From the NCBI GenBank assembly GCA_903862415.1, contig CAIOYD010000025.1, forward strand, positions 1 through 64,000: a stretch of DNA of 64,000 bases, read 5' to 3'. Positions 34,313-43,067 of the stretch are shown one piece after another. The number at the start of each line of letters is the position of its first letter. Position 1 is the first letter of the stretch. A program made the position numbers and the translations under genes. Source of the DNA: an uncultured Oxalobacteraceae bacterium (GTDB taxonomy: Bacteria; Pseudomonadota; Gammaproteobacteria; Burkholderiales; Burkholderiaceae_D). The notes beneath the pieces were generated by a model that did not search any database, was not told the origin of the DNA, and saw nothing but the letters and a program-made list of their open reading frames with translations.

Positions 34313-35911
34313 TCACTTCATCGCCAGCAGCGCAGCGCGGTAGCCCCACCACGAAGCTTCTTCAAATACCGAAAAGCCGGACAGATCGGCATGGGCAAAC
34401 AGGATGGGGCCATCGAGTTCGCGCAGGCATTGCAAGCCGGCATTGCTGCGGAAACCAGGTGCGGGAATCGCCATCGCATGAGCGCGCACGGTGATATCGA
34501 CACGCTCTACACAGCTGGCAAATTTCCAGCCATAGGCCGTTTGCAGATCCACGCTGGCAGCCGCCAGTAATTCTTGCGCGCTGGCGCTCTCCAACCAGTG
34601 GCGCGCGGCTTGCGGGGTTTTATCCGACAGCGCCAGATAGGCGGTAAATACCGTCTTTTCTGGCGGCGCCACGCGGATATCCTGATGGGTTGACACCACA
34701 TAACCCAGGCCCGGCTCCTGATACACCACGTTATCCCACGCCAGTGGCGCCAGCGGTAATTCTTGAGGAAATTGCCTGAGTAAAAAATTGGCTACCAGCC
34801 AGGGTGCGGATGACGGCAGATGCTGTGCCGGATCAAACCCAGGTATCGGTTCGATCACACGCGCAGCCACATGTAGCGGCATGGCGCAGATGGCTTTGCG
34901 CGCACGCACCAGAAATGTTTGTGGCTGTCCATTGACCAGTTCAAAACACAGCGCTTCGACCCCCTGTGGTGTTTTCTTGAGCGACACCGCTGTGCCACTG
35001 TGACGCTGACTGCCTGCCGCCATTGCCTGCGCCAGTGGCTGCAATCCTCCCGGCCAGGTCAACCAGGCACCGCTTTCGGCATTTTCCGCTTTACCCAGAC
35101 GGCTGCAAAAATAATGCAGCCCCGCCCAGGCAGAAATTTGATCATAGCGACGACCATAATCATCACGACAGCAATAATTCAAATACCAGTGCAGGGTCGG
35201 CGAGTGATAATTATTTTGCTCCAGCCAGGTCAGAAAACTGAGTTGATCGAGTTGGCGCCATTCCGGCGCATCGGACGACAGCACGCTGGGAATGGCAAAT
35301 ACCCGTTTTCCATGGACATCGCGACGCCCGCGCCACACATCCATCTCACGGAAAAATCGTTGGTGCTCCAGCAATTCGGCAGCGGGTACATCCTCCTGCG
35401 GCAAAAGTCCCTCCTGCCATTTACCGGCGCGCAGCAGACGTTCTTCGGGGGCGTGCAACAGATAGCGTTCATCGTAATACGGCCGTTCACTGTCGGGGTT
35501 ACGCAGGATGATGCCCAGATCGGAGAGAATTTCGCGCACATGAAAGGCCTCCTTCCCGGGTACTGGCAAGTAATGCGCACCGGTGGGATAGGCCAGCTCA
35601 CCAAACTGCCCCGCCGCAGCATTACCCCAGGGTTGTGGTCCATCAATGAGCAGACAATCGCGCTGGCCAAGTTTTTTCATTTTCCAGGCCGCGGTCAACC
35701 CGGCAATGCCGGAACCGAGAATCACTACATCGGTCTGCAGAATTTTTGAAGGTGCTGGCAAGGGTTGGTGGTCACGCAAAAAATGACCTTCGGTTCTGCC
35801 GGGATAAGTAACCCCGGTATTGAGTTCATGCCAGCGCCAGTAAGCGGCACTGCCGACACTCAGTCCGGTGGCACCGGCCCAGAGTAAAAACGAACGCCGG
35901 CTGAAGCTCAT
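34313..35911 (-). CDS. Tat-exported FAD-dependent oxidoreductase (amine-oxidase-like)
   Basis: This 532-residue protein has an N-terminal Tat signal (SRRSFLLWAGATG). A Rossmann FAD motif (DVVILGSGIAGLTAAW) and a long NAD(P)/FAD amine-oxidase-like fold follow. Its ATG overlaps the stop of the membrane spermidine-synthase-like gene by one base. The two are clearly coupled, and a polyamine or aminopropylated product is the obvious candidate substrate. The active site cannot be read with confidence. It is convergent with the halogenase gene, 14 bases apart. Confidence 0.75.
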   Translation of the reverse strand: MSFSRRSFLLWAGATGLSVGSAAYWRWHELNTGVTYPGRTEGHFLRDHQPLPAPSKILQTDVVILGSGIAGLTAAWKMKKLGQRDCLLIDGPQPWGNAAAGQFGELAYPTGAHYLPVPGKEAFHVREILSDLGIILRNPDSERPYYDERYLLHAPEERLLRAGKWQEGLLPQEDVPAAELLEHQRFFREMDVWRGRRDVHGKRVFAIPSVLSSDAPEWRQLDQLSFLTWLEQNNYHSPTLHWYLNYCCRDDYGRRYDQISAWAGLHYFCSRLGKAENAESGAWLTWPGGLQPLAQAMAAGSQRHSGTAVSLKKTPQGVEALCFELVNGQPQTFLVRARKAICAMPLHVAARVIEPIPGFDPAQHLPSSAPWLVANFLLRQFPQELPLAPLAWDNVVYQEPGLGYVVSTHQDIRVAPPEKTVFTAYLALSDKTPQAARHWLESASAQELLAAASVDLQTAYGWKFASCVERVDITVRAHAMAIPAPGFRSNAGLQCLRELDGPILFAHADLSGFSVFEEASWWGYRAALLAMK

Positions 35912-37422
35912 TACCGGATCACCCCACGCCAGTCCTGCTCAAATTCACGCACCAGCGACTGGGTATCGAGCCGGTTAGGTGCCATAGGCATGGGCTGCAT
36001 ATCCGGTGGAAAGGCAAACATTTCGGCCGTGGTTTGCTGCGTTAAATAGCGCATAGGCAAACGATATTGCTGTGGCGGCTGGTAATGCTGCTGCGGTGAC
36101 GCCAGTACAAAACCCCACTCGCCAAAAGACGGCACATACAAATGATAGGGATAGGTATGCCAACCGACTTCTTTGAGCGTGGCGTCTATCGTCCAGAAGG
36201 CGTGGGGAGCAAAAAATGGTGACGTCGATTGCACCACAATCAAACCATTGGCAGCGACATGTTTATTGACCATGCCGTAAAACGGTACCGAGTACAGCTT
36301 GCCGAGCGCAAAGCTGGACGGATCGGGAAAATCAATGATGACAGCGTCAAACAGGTCGTTATTATGTTGCAGCCAGATGGCGGCATCGGCGTTAATTACC
36401 TGCACCCGCGGGTCGCTCAGCGAATGCTGATTTAAGCGCGTCAATTCTTCCCGTTGTGTAAATGCCCGGGTCATGGCCGGATCCAGATCGACCAGCGTCA
36501 CGTGAGCGATATTGGGATAGCGCAGAATTTCGCGCAGCGCCAGACCGTCACCGCCACCCAGCACCAGCACCGACCGTGCCCAGGGCAAGGCCTGCAGCGC
36601 CGGATGCACCAGAGCTTCGTGATAGCGGTATTCATCGCGGGTCGAGAATTGCAGATTGCCATTGATGTAGAGTCGCAGATCATCCTTCCAGCGGGTAATT
36701 ACCAGTCGCTGATAAGGTGTGGTGGTGGAGAAGACGATTTCATCGCCATACAGCCCATGTTCGCCCCAATACACCATCCGGTCTGAAAGAACAAACCCGG
36801 CCAGCAGCACACACAGCACCGCTGCGGCCCGCAACAGTCTTGTCCCGACTCCGCTGAGTTCATGACGAAACGTGTGTATGGTCCAGAGTGCCACGCCGAT
36901 GTTGAGCATGCCAAATAAAAAGCCGGTGCGTACCAGTCCCAGATAGGGAGCGAGCACCAGCGGAAATAATAACGACACCGCCAGCGCACCCAGATAATCA
37001 AACGTCAGTACCCGGCTGACCAGTTCATTGAATTCCGTCTGGCGTGAATTGAGTACCCGCATCACCAACGGCACTTCCATGCCCACGAGTGCGCCGATCA
37101 AAAATACCAGCACATATAACAACAGCCGGAAAGGCGCTGCCATCCAGGAAAACGTCAGAAACAGCGTAGCAGCCGAGACCCCGCCTATCAGTCCGACGCC
37201 GAGTTCAATATCCACAAAGCGCGCCAGCAAGTCCTTATCACGCACGTATTTTGAAAAGTGAGCGCCAACACCCATGGCAAACAAATAACAACCAATGATG
37301 GTGGAAAATTGCAGAATCGAATCGCCCAGCAGATAACTCGACAGCGCCCCGGCGATCAGTTCATACGCCAGCCCGCAGGAAGCGACGACAAACACGGAGA
37401 GGATTAAAATTTTTTTAGGCAT
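35911..37422 (-). CDS. Membrane-integrated spermidine-synthase-like protein
   Basis: This 503-residue protein has about seven transmembrane segments in residues 5-225. A cytoplasmic aminopropyltransferase domain follows. The S-adenosyl ligand site is VLVLGGGDGLALRE with the acidic strand VTLVDLDPAM. The catalytic loop is AVIIDFPDPSSFALGKLYS, matching the DxxDP motif of SpeE. The usual product would be spermidine from decarboxylated S-adenosylmethionine and putrescine. The membrane fusion suggests an acceptor in or at the membrane. The decarboxylase that makes the donor is encoded in the divergent arm of this cluster. Confidence 0.85.
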   Translation of the reverse strand: MPKKILILSVFVVASCGLAYELIAGALSSYLLGDSILQFSTIIGCYLFAMGVGAHFSKYVRDKDLLARFVDIELGVGLIGGVSAATLFLTFSWMAAPFRLLLYVLVFLIGALVGMEVPLVMRVLNSRQTEFNELVSRVLTFDYLGALAVSLLFPLVLAPYLGLVRTGFLFGMLNIGVALWTIHTFRHELSGVGTRLLRAAAVLCVLLAGFVLSDRMVYWGEHGLYGDEIVFSTTTPYQRLVITRWKDDLRLYINGNLQFSTRDEYRYHEALVHPALQALPWARSVLVLGGGDGLALREILRYPNIAHVTLVDLDPAMTRAFTQREELTRLNQHSLSDPRVQVINADAAIWLQHNNDLFDAVIIDFPDPSSFALGKLYSVPFYGMVNKHVAANGLIVVQSTSPFFAPHAFWTIDATLKEVGWHTYPYHLYVPSFGEWGFVLASPQQHYQPPQQYRLPMRYLTQQTTAEMFAFPPDMQPMPMAPNRLDTQSLVREFEQDWRGVIR

Positions 37423-37507
37423 AGATTATCTTTTGGTTTAATATACTTTAACAATTGTCATCAGTAAACATTTTTGCCACCTGATTCATCCACCGGAAGA
37501 GCTCATC
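37423..37507. promoter_or_regulatory. Shared divergent promoter region of the polyamine-linked cluster
   Basis: Only 85 AT-rich bases separate the two divergent arms. TTTAATATACTTTAAC near 37436-37452 holds overlapping -10-like sequences. No operator palindrome is evident. Confidence 0.45.
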
Positions 37508-37894
37508 GTGCCCGCAATTATCAGCTATGCCCTGCATTTACTCACCGCCAGTGCCTTGCTGCTGGTGTTCTTTATTGTCTACACCTACGTCACCACCATC
37601 GATGAAGTGCTGTTGATCCGTCAGGGCAACAATGCAGCCATGTTGTCAATGAGCGGCGCGTTGATCGGTTTTTCGCTCACCATCGGGTCTAGCCTGCTGC
37701 ACACCTCAAGCTATGTGGAATTCCTCGCCTGGGCTGCCGGTGCCATGGTGGTACAAGTGTTGGCCTATGCCGTCACGGTGCGACTGCTGCACATTTCCAA
37801 AGAACATATTGAATCCGGCAACACTGCCTTTGGCGGTTTAATGGGTGCCGTCTCTTTATCCATCGGTGCCATTAACGCGGCCTGCATTTCTTAA
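37508..37894 (+). CDS. DUF350 membrane protein
   Basis: This 128-residue protein starts with GTG after a GGAAGAGC site. It has four transmembrane helices in two halves of similar design, as in DUF350/YjfL proteins. The loop DEVLLIRQGNNAAMLSMSGALIGFSL is the family hallmark. DUF350 proteins are often encoded with PspA-like, SPFH-like and spermidine or ATP-grasp enzymes. Their molecular role is unknown. Here it leads a five-gene run. Confidence 0.85.
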   Translation: MPAIISYALHLLTASALLLVFFIVYTYVTTIDEVLLIRQGNNAAMLSMSGALIGFSLTIGSSLLHTSSYVEFLAWAAGAMVVQVLAYAVTVRLLHISKEHIESGNTAFGGLMGAVSLSIGAINAACIS

Positions 37895-37917
37895 TCACCT
37901 TACCAGTCGAGTCCATC

Positions 37918-38952
37918 ATGAGCTTTGGTTCCTTCATTAAAAAACAATTTATCGACGTACTGCAATGGAATGAAGACAGCGAAGGGGTGCTGGCGTGGCG
38001 CTTTCCGATGCAGGATTTTGAAATTCAGACTGGCGGCATGCTCACCGTAAGAGAATCGCAGGTAGCGGTGTTTGTCAATGAAGGCCAGATTGCTGACGTG
38101 TTTGGTCCGGGCAATCACAAACTGGTGACAGCCAACCTGCCCCTGCTGACCAATTTAAAAAACTGGGACAAACTGTTTGATTCGCCGTTTAAATCGGATG
38201 TGTATTTTTTCAGCACCCGGATTCAGACTGCGCGCAAATGGGGAACCACCCAGCCGATCACCATCCGCGACAAAGATTTTGACATGATCCGGCTGCGTGC
38301 CTTTGGCATGTATTCCTACCGCATCACTGACGCCCGAAAATTCTTTACCGAAATCAGTGGCACGCGCGACCAATACACCCGCGATGAAGTCGAAGAACAA
38401 CTGCGCGGCATCACTCTGGCGACCATGGCCAATTCGCTCGGTGCTTCGCAACTGCCGTTTCTTGATATGGCGGCCAATCAAACCCTCATGGCACAACAGG
38501 TCAAGGGTGATCTGACGACTGCGTTTGCCAAATACGGTCTGGGTCTGGATGAATTTAACGTCACCAGTGTCAGTCTGCCGGAAGAACTGCAGGCCGCGCT
38601 GGATGAACGCATTTCTGCCGGTATGAAAGGTGGCATGAATGCCGACAAAATGGCTGGCTTCACCAAATACCAGGTCGCCAGTGCAATTCCGCTGGCGGCA
38701 CAAAATGAAGGTGGTCTGGCCGGACTGGGCGCCGGACTGGCTTCGGGCGTGGCCTTTGGTCAGGTGATGGCGCAAGGTCTGAATCCGGCGGCCGTAGCCA
38801 CAGTCGCACCGGCAGCAGCACAAACAACAGCGGCAGAAGAAGGCATAGAACAGCGCCTGGAAAAACTCAAAAGCCTGCTCGACAAAGGCTTGATTTCTGC
38901 TGCTGATTACGATAGTGGCAAAGCGGACTTACTCAAGAAATTACTCGGCTAG
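37918..38952 (+). CDS. SPFH-domain protein with C-terminal SHOCT motif
   Basis: This 344-residue protein begins FIDVLQWNEDSEGVLAWRFP, typical of the YdjI or virion-core-protein-like SPFH group. The SPFH domain covers about residues 25-240. A Gly/Ala-rich linker and a short SHOCT motif follow (LEKLKSLLDKGLISAADYD). No transmembrane helix is visible, so it probably forms membrane-peripheral oligomers. It is 23 bases after DUF350 and two bases before DUF4178, in one operon. A scaffold at stressed or specialised membrane patches is inferred. Confidence 0.85.
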   Translation: MSFGSFIKKQFIDVLQWNEDSEGVLAWRFPMQDFEIQTGGMLTVRESQVAVFVNEGQIADVFGPGNHKLVTANLPLLTNLKNWDKLFDSPFKSDVYFFSTRIQTARKWGTTQPITIRDKDFDMIRLRAFGMYSYRITDARKFFTEISGTRDQYTRDEVEEQLRGITLATMANSLGASQLPFLDMAANQTLMAQQVKGDLTTAFAKYGLGLDEFNVTSVSLPEELQAALDERISAGMKGGMNADKMAGFTKYQVASAIPLAAQNEGGLAGLGAGLASGVAFGQVMAQGLNPAAVATVAPAAAQTTAAEEGIEQRLEKLKSLLDKGLISAADYDSGKADLLKKLLG

Positions 38953-38954
38953 GC

Positions 38955-40406
38955 ATGCAGACAGTTTCCTGTCCCGGCTGTGGCGCACCGATCCAGTTCC
39001 TGTCGACGGCGTCGGTGCTGGCGGTGTGCGGGTATTGCAAAAGCACGGTCATCAAGGATGTCGCGTCGGTAAAAGATCTCGGCAAAATGGCCGAGGTGCT
39101 GGAAGATTATTCCCCCATCCAGATCGGCACTTCTGGTGTGTTTGCTGCCACCGCGTTTACCGTCATCGGTCGCATTCAGCTACGCTACCCCGAGGGTATG
39201 TGGAATGAATGGTATGCCTTGTTTGCCGATGGTAAAACGGCCTGGCTGAGCGACGCCAGCGGCCAATACACTTTCACTACCGAAGTTGTCAGCACCACTG
39301 CACTGCCCGCCTTTAACACCATGGTGCCAGCGCGCTCTTATCTGATTAACGGCCAGCGCTATATGGCCGCCGATGTACGTACTGCCAACTGTATCGCTGG
39401 TCAGGGCGAATTGCCTTTTCAGGTCGGACAGGGCTGGCAAACCCACACCGCTGATCTGCGCGCCGGCGGCAACTTCATCACGCTCGATTATTCCGAGCCC
39501 GAACATACCCGCTTATACGCCGGACAGGCTGTCACCCTTGAGGGACTGCAGTGTCAGCTGCTGCGTGACGAGGAACAAATTCAAACCAGTGCCGGCAAGT
39601 TCAAAGGTAAAGTCAGCGCCCTGAGCTGTCCTGCCTGCGGCAGCAGTACCCCGGTGTTACCGGGCGTGACCAACACGCTGATTTGCCCGGCCTGCCATGC
39701 ACAGGTGGATATTTCCGGACCGACGGCACAGGTGCTGGCGGTCGGCAGCAGCGTGGCACAGGTGTATACCACGCTAACGCTGGGCGCAGCGGCCACCATC
39801 AGCGGGCGTGCTTATCAGATCATAGGTCTGATGCGCCTGTGCGACAACCAAAACACGGTCTGGACCGAATACCTGCTGCACAGTCCGCGTGCCGGTTTTC
39901 TCTGGCTGGTGGAAACCGATCAGGAGTGGTACCGTGCCAGCGTGATGGATGAATGGCCGACCCTGACCCAGGGTGATACTGCCATGTTGGGAAGCACCGC
40001 ATTTCAAAAACATGTGCACTACCCGGCCAAGGTCATCTATGCCATCGGCGCGTTCAACTGGCGCGTAGGAGTAGGCTACCAGACCGACAATATCGAATTT
40101 CAAAATGGCTCCACCATTCTGGCGGCCGAAATGACCGGCACCGAACTCACCTGGTCGCAATCCACACCGGTCAGTGCCGATCAGATTAGCGCCTGGTTTG
40201 GCAATGGCGTGCAGGGTGGCAAACAGGGACAGGATCAGATCGGTCCGCTGAAAAATGTCGCCTACAAATGGATGGCAATAATTGCACTGCTCAACTTCAT
40301 TCCCTTTCTGGCCACCGACGACAGTTGGATCATCATCGCCATCGGTTGTGCCGCCCTGTATTATCCGGCCAAATATCTGGACGACTTACAGGGAGGTGAC
40401 TCGTGA
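38955..40406 (+). CDS. Double zinc-ribbon DUF4178 membrane protein
   Basis: This 483-residue protein has an N-terminal zinc ribbon (CPGCGAP, then CGYC) and a DUF4178 domain. A second ribbon (CPACGSS, then CPACHA near residue 240) and another DUF4178-like domain follow. At the end are two hydrophobic segments around AIIALLNFIPFL and WIIIAIGCAALYY. The tandem ribbon and domain arrangement suggests an internal duplication. The stop overlaps the next small gene (GTGA). DUF4178 genes tend to neighbour SPFH, DUF350 and SpeD-like genes. Biochemical function is unknown. Confidence 0.8.
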   Translation: MQTVSCPGCGAPIQFLSTASVLAVCGYCKSTVIKDVASVKDLGKMAEVLEDYSPIQIGTSGVFAATAFTVIGRIQLRYPEGMWNEWYALFADGKTAWLSDASGQYTFTTEVVSTTALPAFNTMVPARSYLINGQRYMAADVRTANCIAGQGELPFQVGQGWQTHTADLRAGGNFITLDYSEPEHTRLYAGQAVTLEGLQCQLLRDEEQIQTSAGKFKGKVSALSCPACGSSTPVLPGVTNTLICPACHAQVDISGPTAQVLAVGSSVAQVYTTLTLGAAATISGRAYQIIGLMRLCDNQNTVWTEYLLHSPRAGFLWLVETDQEWYRASVMDEWPTLTQGDTAMLGSTAFQKHVHYPAKVIYAIGAFNWRVGVGYQTDNIEFQNGSTILAAEMTGTELTWSQSTPVSADQISAWFGNGVQGGKQGQDQIGPLKNVAYKWMAIIALLNFIPFLATDDSWIIIAIGCAALYYPAKYLDDLQGGDS

Positions 40407-40576
40407 AGAATAAAGTCATGCTTTACGCAGTAATAGTCACCCTGCTGACCACGGCACTTTCGTGGCAGCAAATGCTGGGCAACAATGGCGCGCGCTCTGG
40501 CGGTGTCCGCGGCAGTGGCTGGAGTTCCTTCATGGGCAACGGCTCCTGGAGTGGTGGCAGCGGCGGCCATAAATGA
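40403..40576 (+). CDS. 57-residue Gly/Ser-rich small membrane protein
   Basis: A GTG at 40403, preceded by GGGAGGTGACTC, opens a 57-residue frame. Its start overlaps the DUF4178 stop by four bases, and its stop overlaps the SpeD start by four bases. It begins with a positively charged hydrophobic helix (MKNKVMLYAVIVTLLTTALS). A Gly/Ser/Trp-rich tail follows (GGVRGSGWSS; SWSGGSGGHK). The tight double overlap argues that it is real. It may be a membrane-tethered peptide, possibly a modification target of the neighbouring enzymes. That role is speculation. Confidence 0.7.
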   Translation: MKNKVMLYAVIVTLLTTALSWQQMLGNNGARSGGVRGSGWSSFMGNGSWSGGSGGHK

Positions 40577-40944
40577 ATCCCTTTCATCCTACAGGTCAGC
40601 ATCTGCTGGCCGATCTGTTTGGCATCGCCCCGGATAAACTGAGCGACGCGGGTCTCATCGAAGCATTGTTGCGTCACAGCGCCCTGAGTGCAGGGGCCAC
40701 CATTTTGCACAGTCATTTTCACAGCTTCGGTTCTGGTCAGGGCATCACCGGCGTGTTGCTGCTGGCAGAATCGCATATTTCAATCCACACCTGGCCGGAA
40801 AACGGTTTTGCTGCGGTGGATATTTTCATGTGCGGCGCGTCACAACCGCAACAGGCGCTTGAGCTGATTCTGACGGCATTCAAGGCCGGCAGTCATACGC
40901 GGCAGGTGGTGGTGCGCGGAAGTGCGGAAAAGGGAATATGTTAG
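40573..40944 (+). CDS. speD: S-adenosylmethionine decarboxylase proenzyme
   Basis: This is a 123-residue prokaryotic-type AdoMetDC of the short class. The self-cleavage site is ESHISIHTWPE, where S67 becomes the pyruvoyl group. H72 and C87 match the processing and catalytic residues of the Thermotoga enzyme in spacing. It makes decarboxylated S-adenosylmethionine, the aminopropyl donor for spermidine synthase. Its gene overlaps the small peptide gene, and the SpeE-like protein lies in the divergent arm. Both halves of an aminopropyl pathway are therefore present in this cluster. Confidence 0.95.
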   Translation: MNPFHPTGQHLLADLFGIAPDKLSDAGLIEALLRHSALSAGATILHSHFHSFGSGQGITGVLLLAESHISIHTWPENGFAAVDIFMCGASQPQQALELILTAFKAGSHTRQVVVRGSAEKGIC

Positions 40945-40971
40945 GATCGGGCAGGGTCACCCGTTAGTCCT

Positions 40972-42021
40972 TCAGGGTGCAGGATTCGGTTGACGCTTGT
41001 GGATTGCATCAATGTCCCGCACAATTTCTGCACTCAAGGTAATGTTGATGCTGTCGAGATTGCTTTGCAATTGCGCCAATGTGGTAGCGCCGATAATGTT
41101 GCTGGTGACGAAACCACGTCCATTAACAAATGCCAGTGCCATTTGTGCCGGATCGATTCCGTGTTTTTTTGCCAGCGCAATGTAATCACCGGCGACCTGC
41201 GCCACTTGTGGATTGCTGTAGCGACTGAAGCGTTCAAACAGGGTCAGCCGAGCGCCTGCCGGGCGTTCCCCATTGAGGTACTTTCCGGACAGAACCCCAA
41301 AGGCCAATGGTGAATAGGCCAGCAAGCCAATTTGCTCGCGGTAAGAAAATTCAGAATGGCTGATTTCAAACACCCGGTTAAGTAAACTGTAGGGATTTTG
41401 AATGCTGACTATGCGCGGCAAATCGAATTTTTCTGCGGCACGAATAAATTGCGCCAATCCCCACGGAGTTTCATTGGAAATGCCAATGTGGCGCACTTTT
41501 CCTGCTTTAATAAACTCGGCCAGTATTGACAACGTTTCTTCAATTGGAATGGTGGTTTCGTGTGCACTATGCTCATAGTTCAACGCGCCAAAACTGTTCA
41601 CACTGCGATCCGGCCAGTGCAACTGGTACAGATCGACATAATCGGTCTGCAGTCGCTCCAGACTGCCGTGCAGTGCGTCCGTTAAACCCTTGCGGTCGAA
41701 ATGAGTGATGCCGTCCCGGATATGGCGCGGATTATGTGGCAGGCGCGCCGGGCCGGTAGCTTTGGTAGCAATGAGCACTTGAGCACGCTTGCCGGATTTT
41801 TTCAGCCAGCTACCCAGATACTGTTCTGTCAGCCCCTGGGTTTCAGGACGTGGCGGTACCGGATACATTTCTGCGGCGTCGATCAAATTCACACCGTGCC
41901 CCAGAGCCAGGTCAATCTGCGCGTGCGCCTGTGCTTCCGTGTTTTGCTCACCCCAGGTCATGGTGCCCAAAGTAATCTGGCTGACCATGAGATTGCTGTT
42001 TCCAAGCTGACGATATTGCAT
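40972..42021 (-). CDS. tas: Tas-like aldo/keto reductase
   Basis: The start at 42021 (GAGGAACACATA before the ATG) gives 349 residues. A longer in-frame extension is rejected because it runs antiparallel-free into the glucokinase gene and has no family similarity. The sequence closely follows E. coli Tas: MQYRQLGNSNLMVS, LIDAAEMYPVPPRPETQGL, LQTDYVDLYQLHWP and IQNPYSLLNR. The AKR catalytic Y and H (AAEMYPV, LHWP) are present. It uses NADPH to reduce carbonyl compounds. It ends the minus-strand run after glucokinase, 49 bases away. Confidence 0.92.
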   Translation of the reverse strand: MQYRQLGNSNLMVSQITLGTMTWGEQNTEAQAHAQIDLALGHGVNLIDAAEMYPVPPRPETQGLTEQYLGSWLKKSGKRAQVLIATKATGPARLPHNPRHIRDGITHFDRKGLTDALHGSLERLQTDYVDLYQLHWPDRSVNSFGALNYEHSAHETTIPIEETLSILAEFIKAGKVRHIGISNETPWGLAQFIRAAEKFDLPRIVSIQNPYSLLNRVFEISHSEFSYREQIGLLAYSPLAFGVLSGKYLNGERPAGARLTLFERFSRYSNPQVAQVAGDYIALAKKHGIDPAQMALAFVNGRGFVTSNIIGATTLAQLQSNLDSINITLSAEIVRDIDAIHKRQPNPAP

Positions 42022-42070
42022 TATGTGTTCCTCGGTCGGAAATTCATGGATCAGATTGAATGTTGCAATG

Positions 42071-43045
42071 TCAGACCTGACCCTCGGACCCCAGCATGGC
42101 AGAAATCCCGATAAAGGCCGGATACGGTTCGGTAATGACAAACGTCGGAATTTGCTGCAGGTAATTTCCAAAGCGGCCTTTTTGTTCAAAACGCGCACGA
42201 AATGGCGACGTGCTGAAATAACTGCCCAGCCGCGGCACGATTCCGCCACCGATATAAATACCACCCTTGGTGCCCAGCGTAATGGCCAGATTGCTGGCCA
42301 TGGTGCCGAGCACTTCACAAAACACGATCAATACTTCGCTGCAAATGGCACAGCTGTTATCGAGTCCGCGACGCATGATTTCTGGTGGATCGAATTCTTC
42401 AGTCGGTACCTGATGCATATCTGCCAGAGCACGGTAAATCAGTTGCAGACCGGCTCCAGAGAGCAGCCGTTCACTCGAAACGTGCGGCAAGGTTTGCAGG
42501 GCAAACTGCAGAATGGCGATTTCGCGCGCATTGGTGGGAGAAAAACTGGTATGCCCGCCCTCACTGTCCAACGCCACCCAGCCGCCCTCAGTCGGGATTA
42601 AACCGGAAACACCCAGACCAGTACCGGCGCCGAGCAAACCAATCACGGCATGCTCTTGCGCCTGACCACTGCCAACCTGAAATTTTTGCTGCTCATTCAG
42701 AAACGGCAGCGCCATTGCCAGCGCCTTGAAATCATTCACCACCAGCAGGGTCGCCAGATGAAATTCTTTTTGTACCGCCTGAATTGAAAAACTCCAGTGA
42801 TGATTAGTCATCTGTACCATATCACCATGCACCGGATTGGCAATCGCAATGGCTGCCCGGTCTATCTTGTCAGCACCCGCCTGCTGTGCCAGCGGCTCCG
42901 ACAGATAGGCGCGCATGGCGTCCGACAGGGTGGCAAACTGTGTGCATGGCAGCACCTGTATGCACTGCAGTTTTCCTGGCGCGACTTCCAGAGCAAAGCG
43001 CGCATTGGTTCCGCCGATATCGGCCAGTAAGTGTGGGTAAGTCAT
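42071..43045 (-). CDS. glk: Glucokinase
   Basis: This 324-residue protein has the canonical ATP phosphate motif ADIGGTNARFALE (residues 8-20), the catalytic aspartate in VVNDFKALA, GAGTGLGVSG and the glucose-binding SEGGHTSFSP. It phosphorylates glucose released by the glucosidases encoded upstream. It lies 22 bases after the glucokinase-RpiR fusion gene and is a clear paralogue of that kinase domain. Two glucokinase domains are therefore encoded in tandem. Start and length agree with the E. coli-type family. Confidence 0.95.
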   Translation of the reverse strand: MTYPHLLADIGGTNARFALEVAPGKLQCIQVLPCTQFATLSDAMRAYLSEPLAQQAGADKIDRAAIAIANPVHGDMVQMTNHHWSFSIQAVQKEFHLATLLVVNDFKALAMALPFLNEQQKFQVGSGQAQEHAVIGLLGAGTGLGVSGLIPTEGGWVALDSEGGHTSFSPTNAREIAILQFALQTLPHVSSERLLSGAGLQLIYRALADMHQVPTEEFDPPEIMRRGLDNSCAICSEVLIVFCEVLGTMASNLAITLGTKGGIYIGGGIVPRLGSYFSTSPFRARFEQKGRFGNYLQQIPTFVITEPYPAFIGISAMLGSEGQV

Positions 43046-43067
43046 AAAGTCAGCATCTAAGTTGGAG

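Noticed and set aside
34919-35749. A 276-codon plus-strand open frame opposite the flavoprotein gene
   Set aside because: It has no domain and lies fully inside a well-supported Tat flavoprotein gene on the other strand.
42022-42318. A 99-residue N-terminal extension of the Tas-like reductase
   Set aside because: It overlaps the end of the glucokinase gene, has no family similarity, and a good ribosome-binding site precedes the start at 42021.
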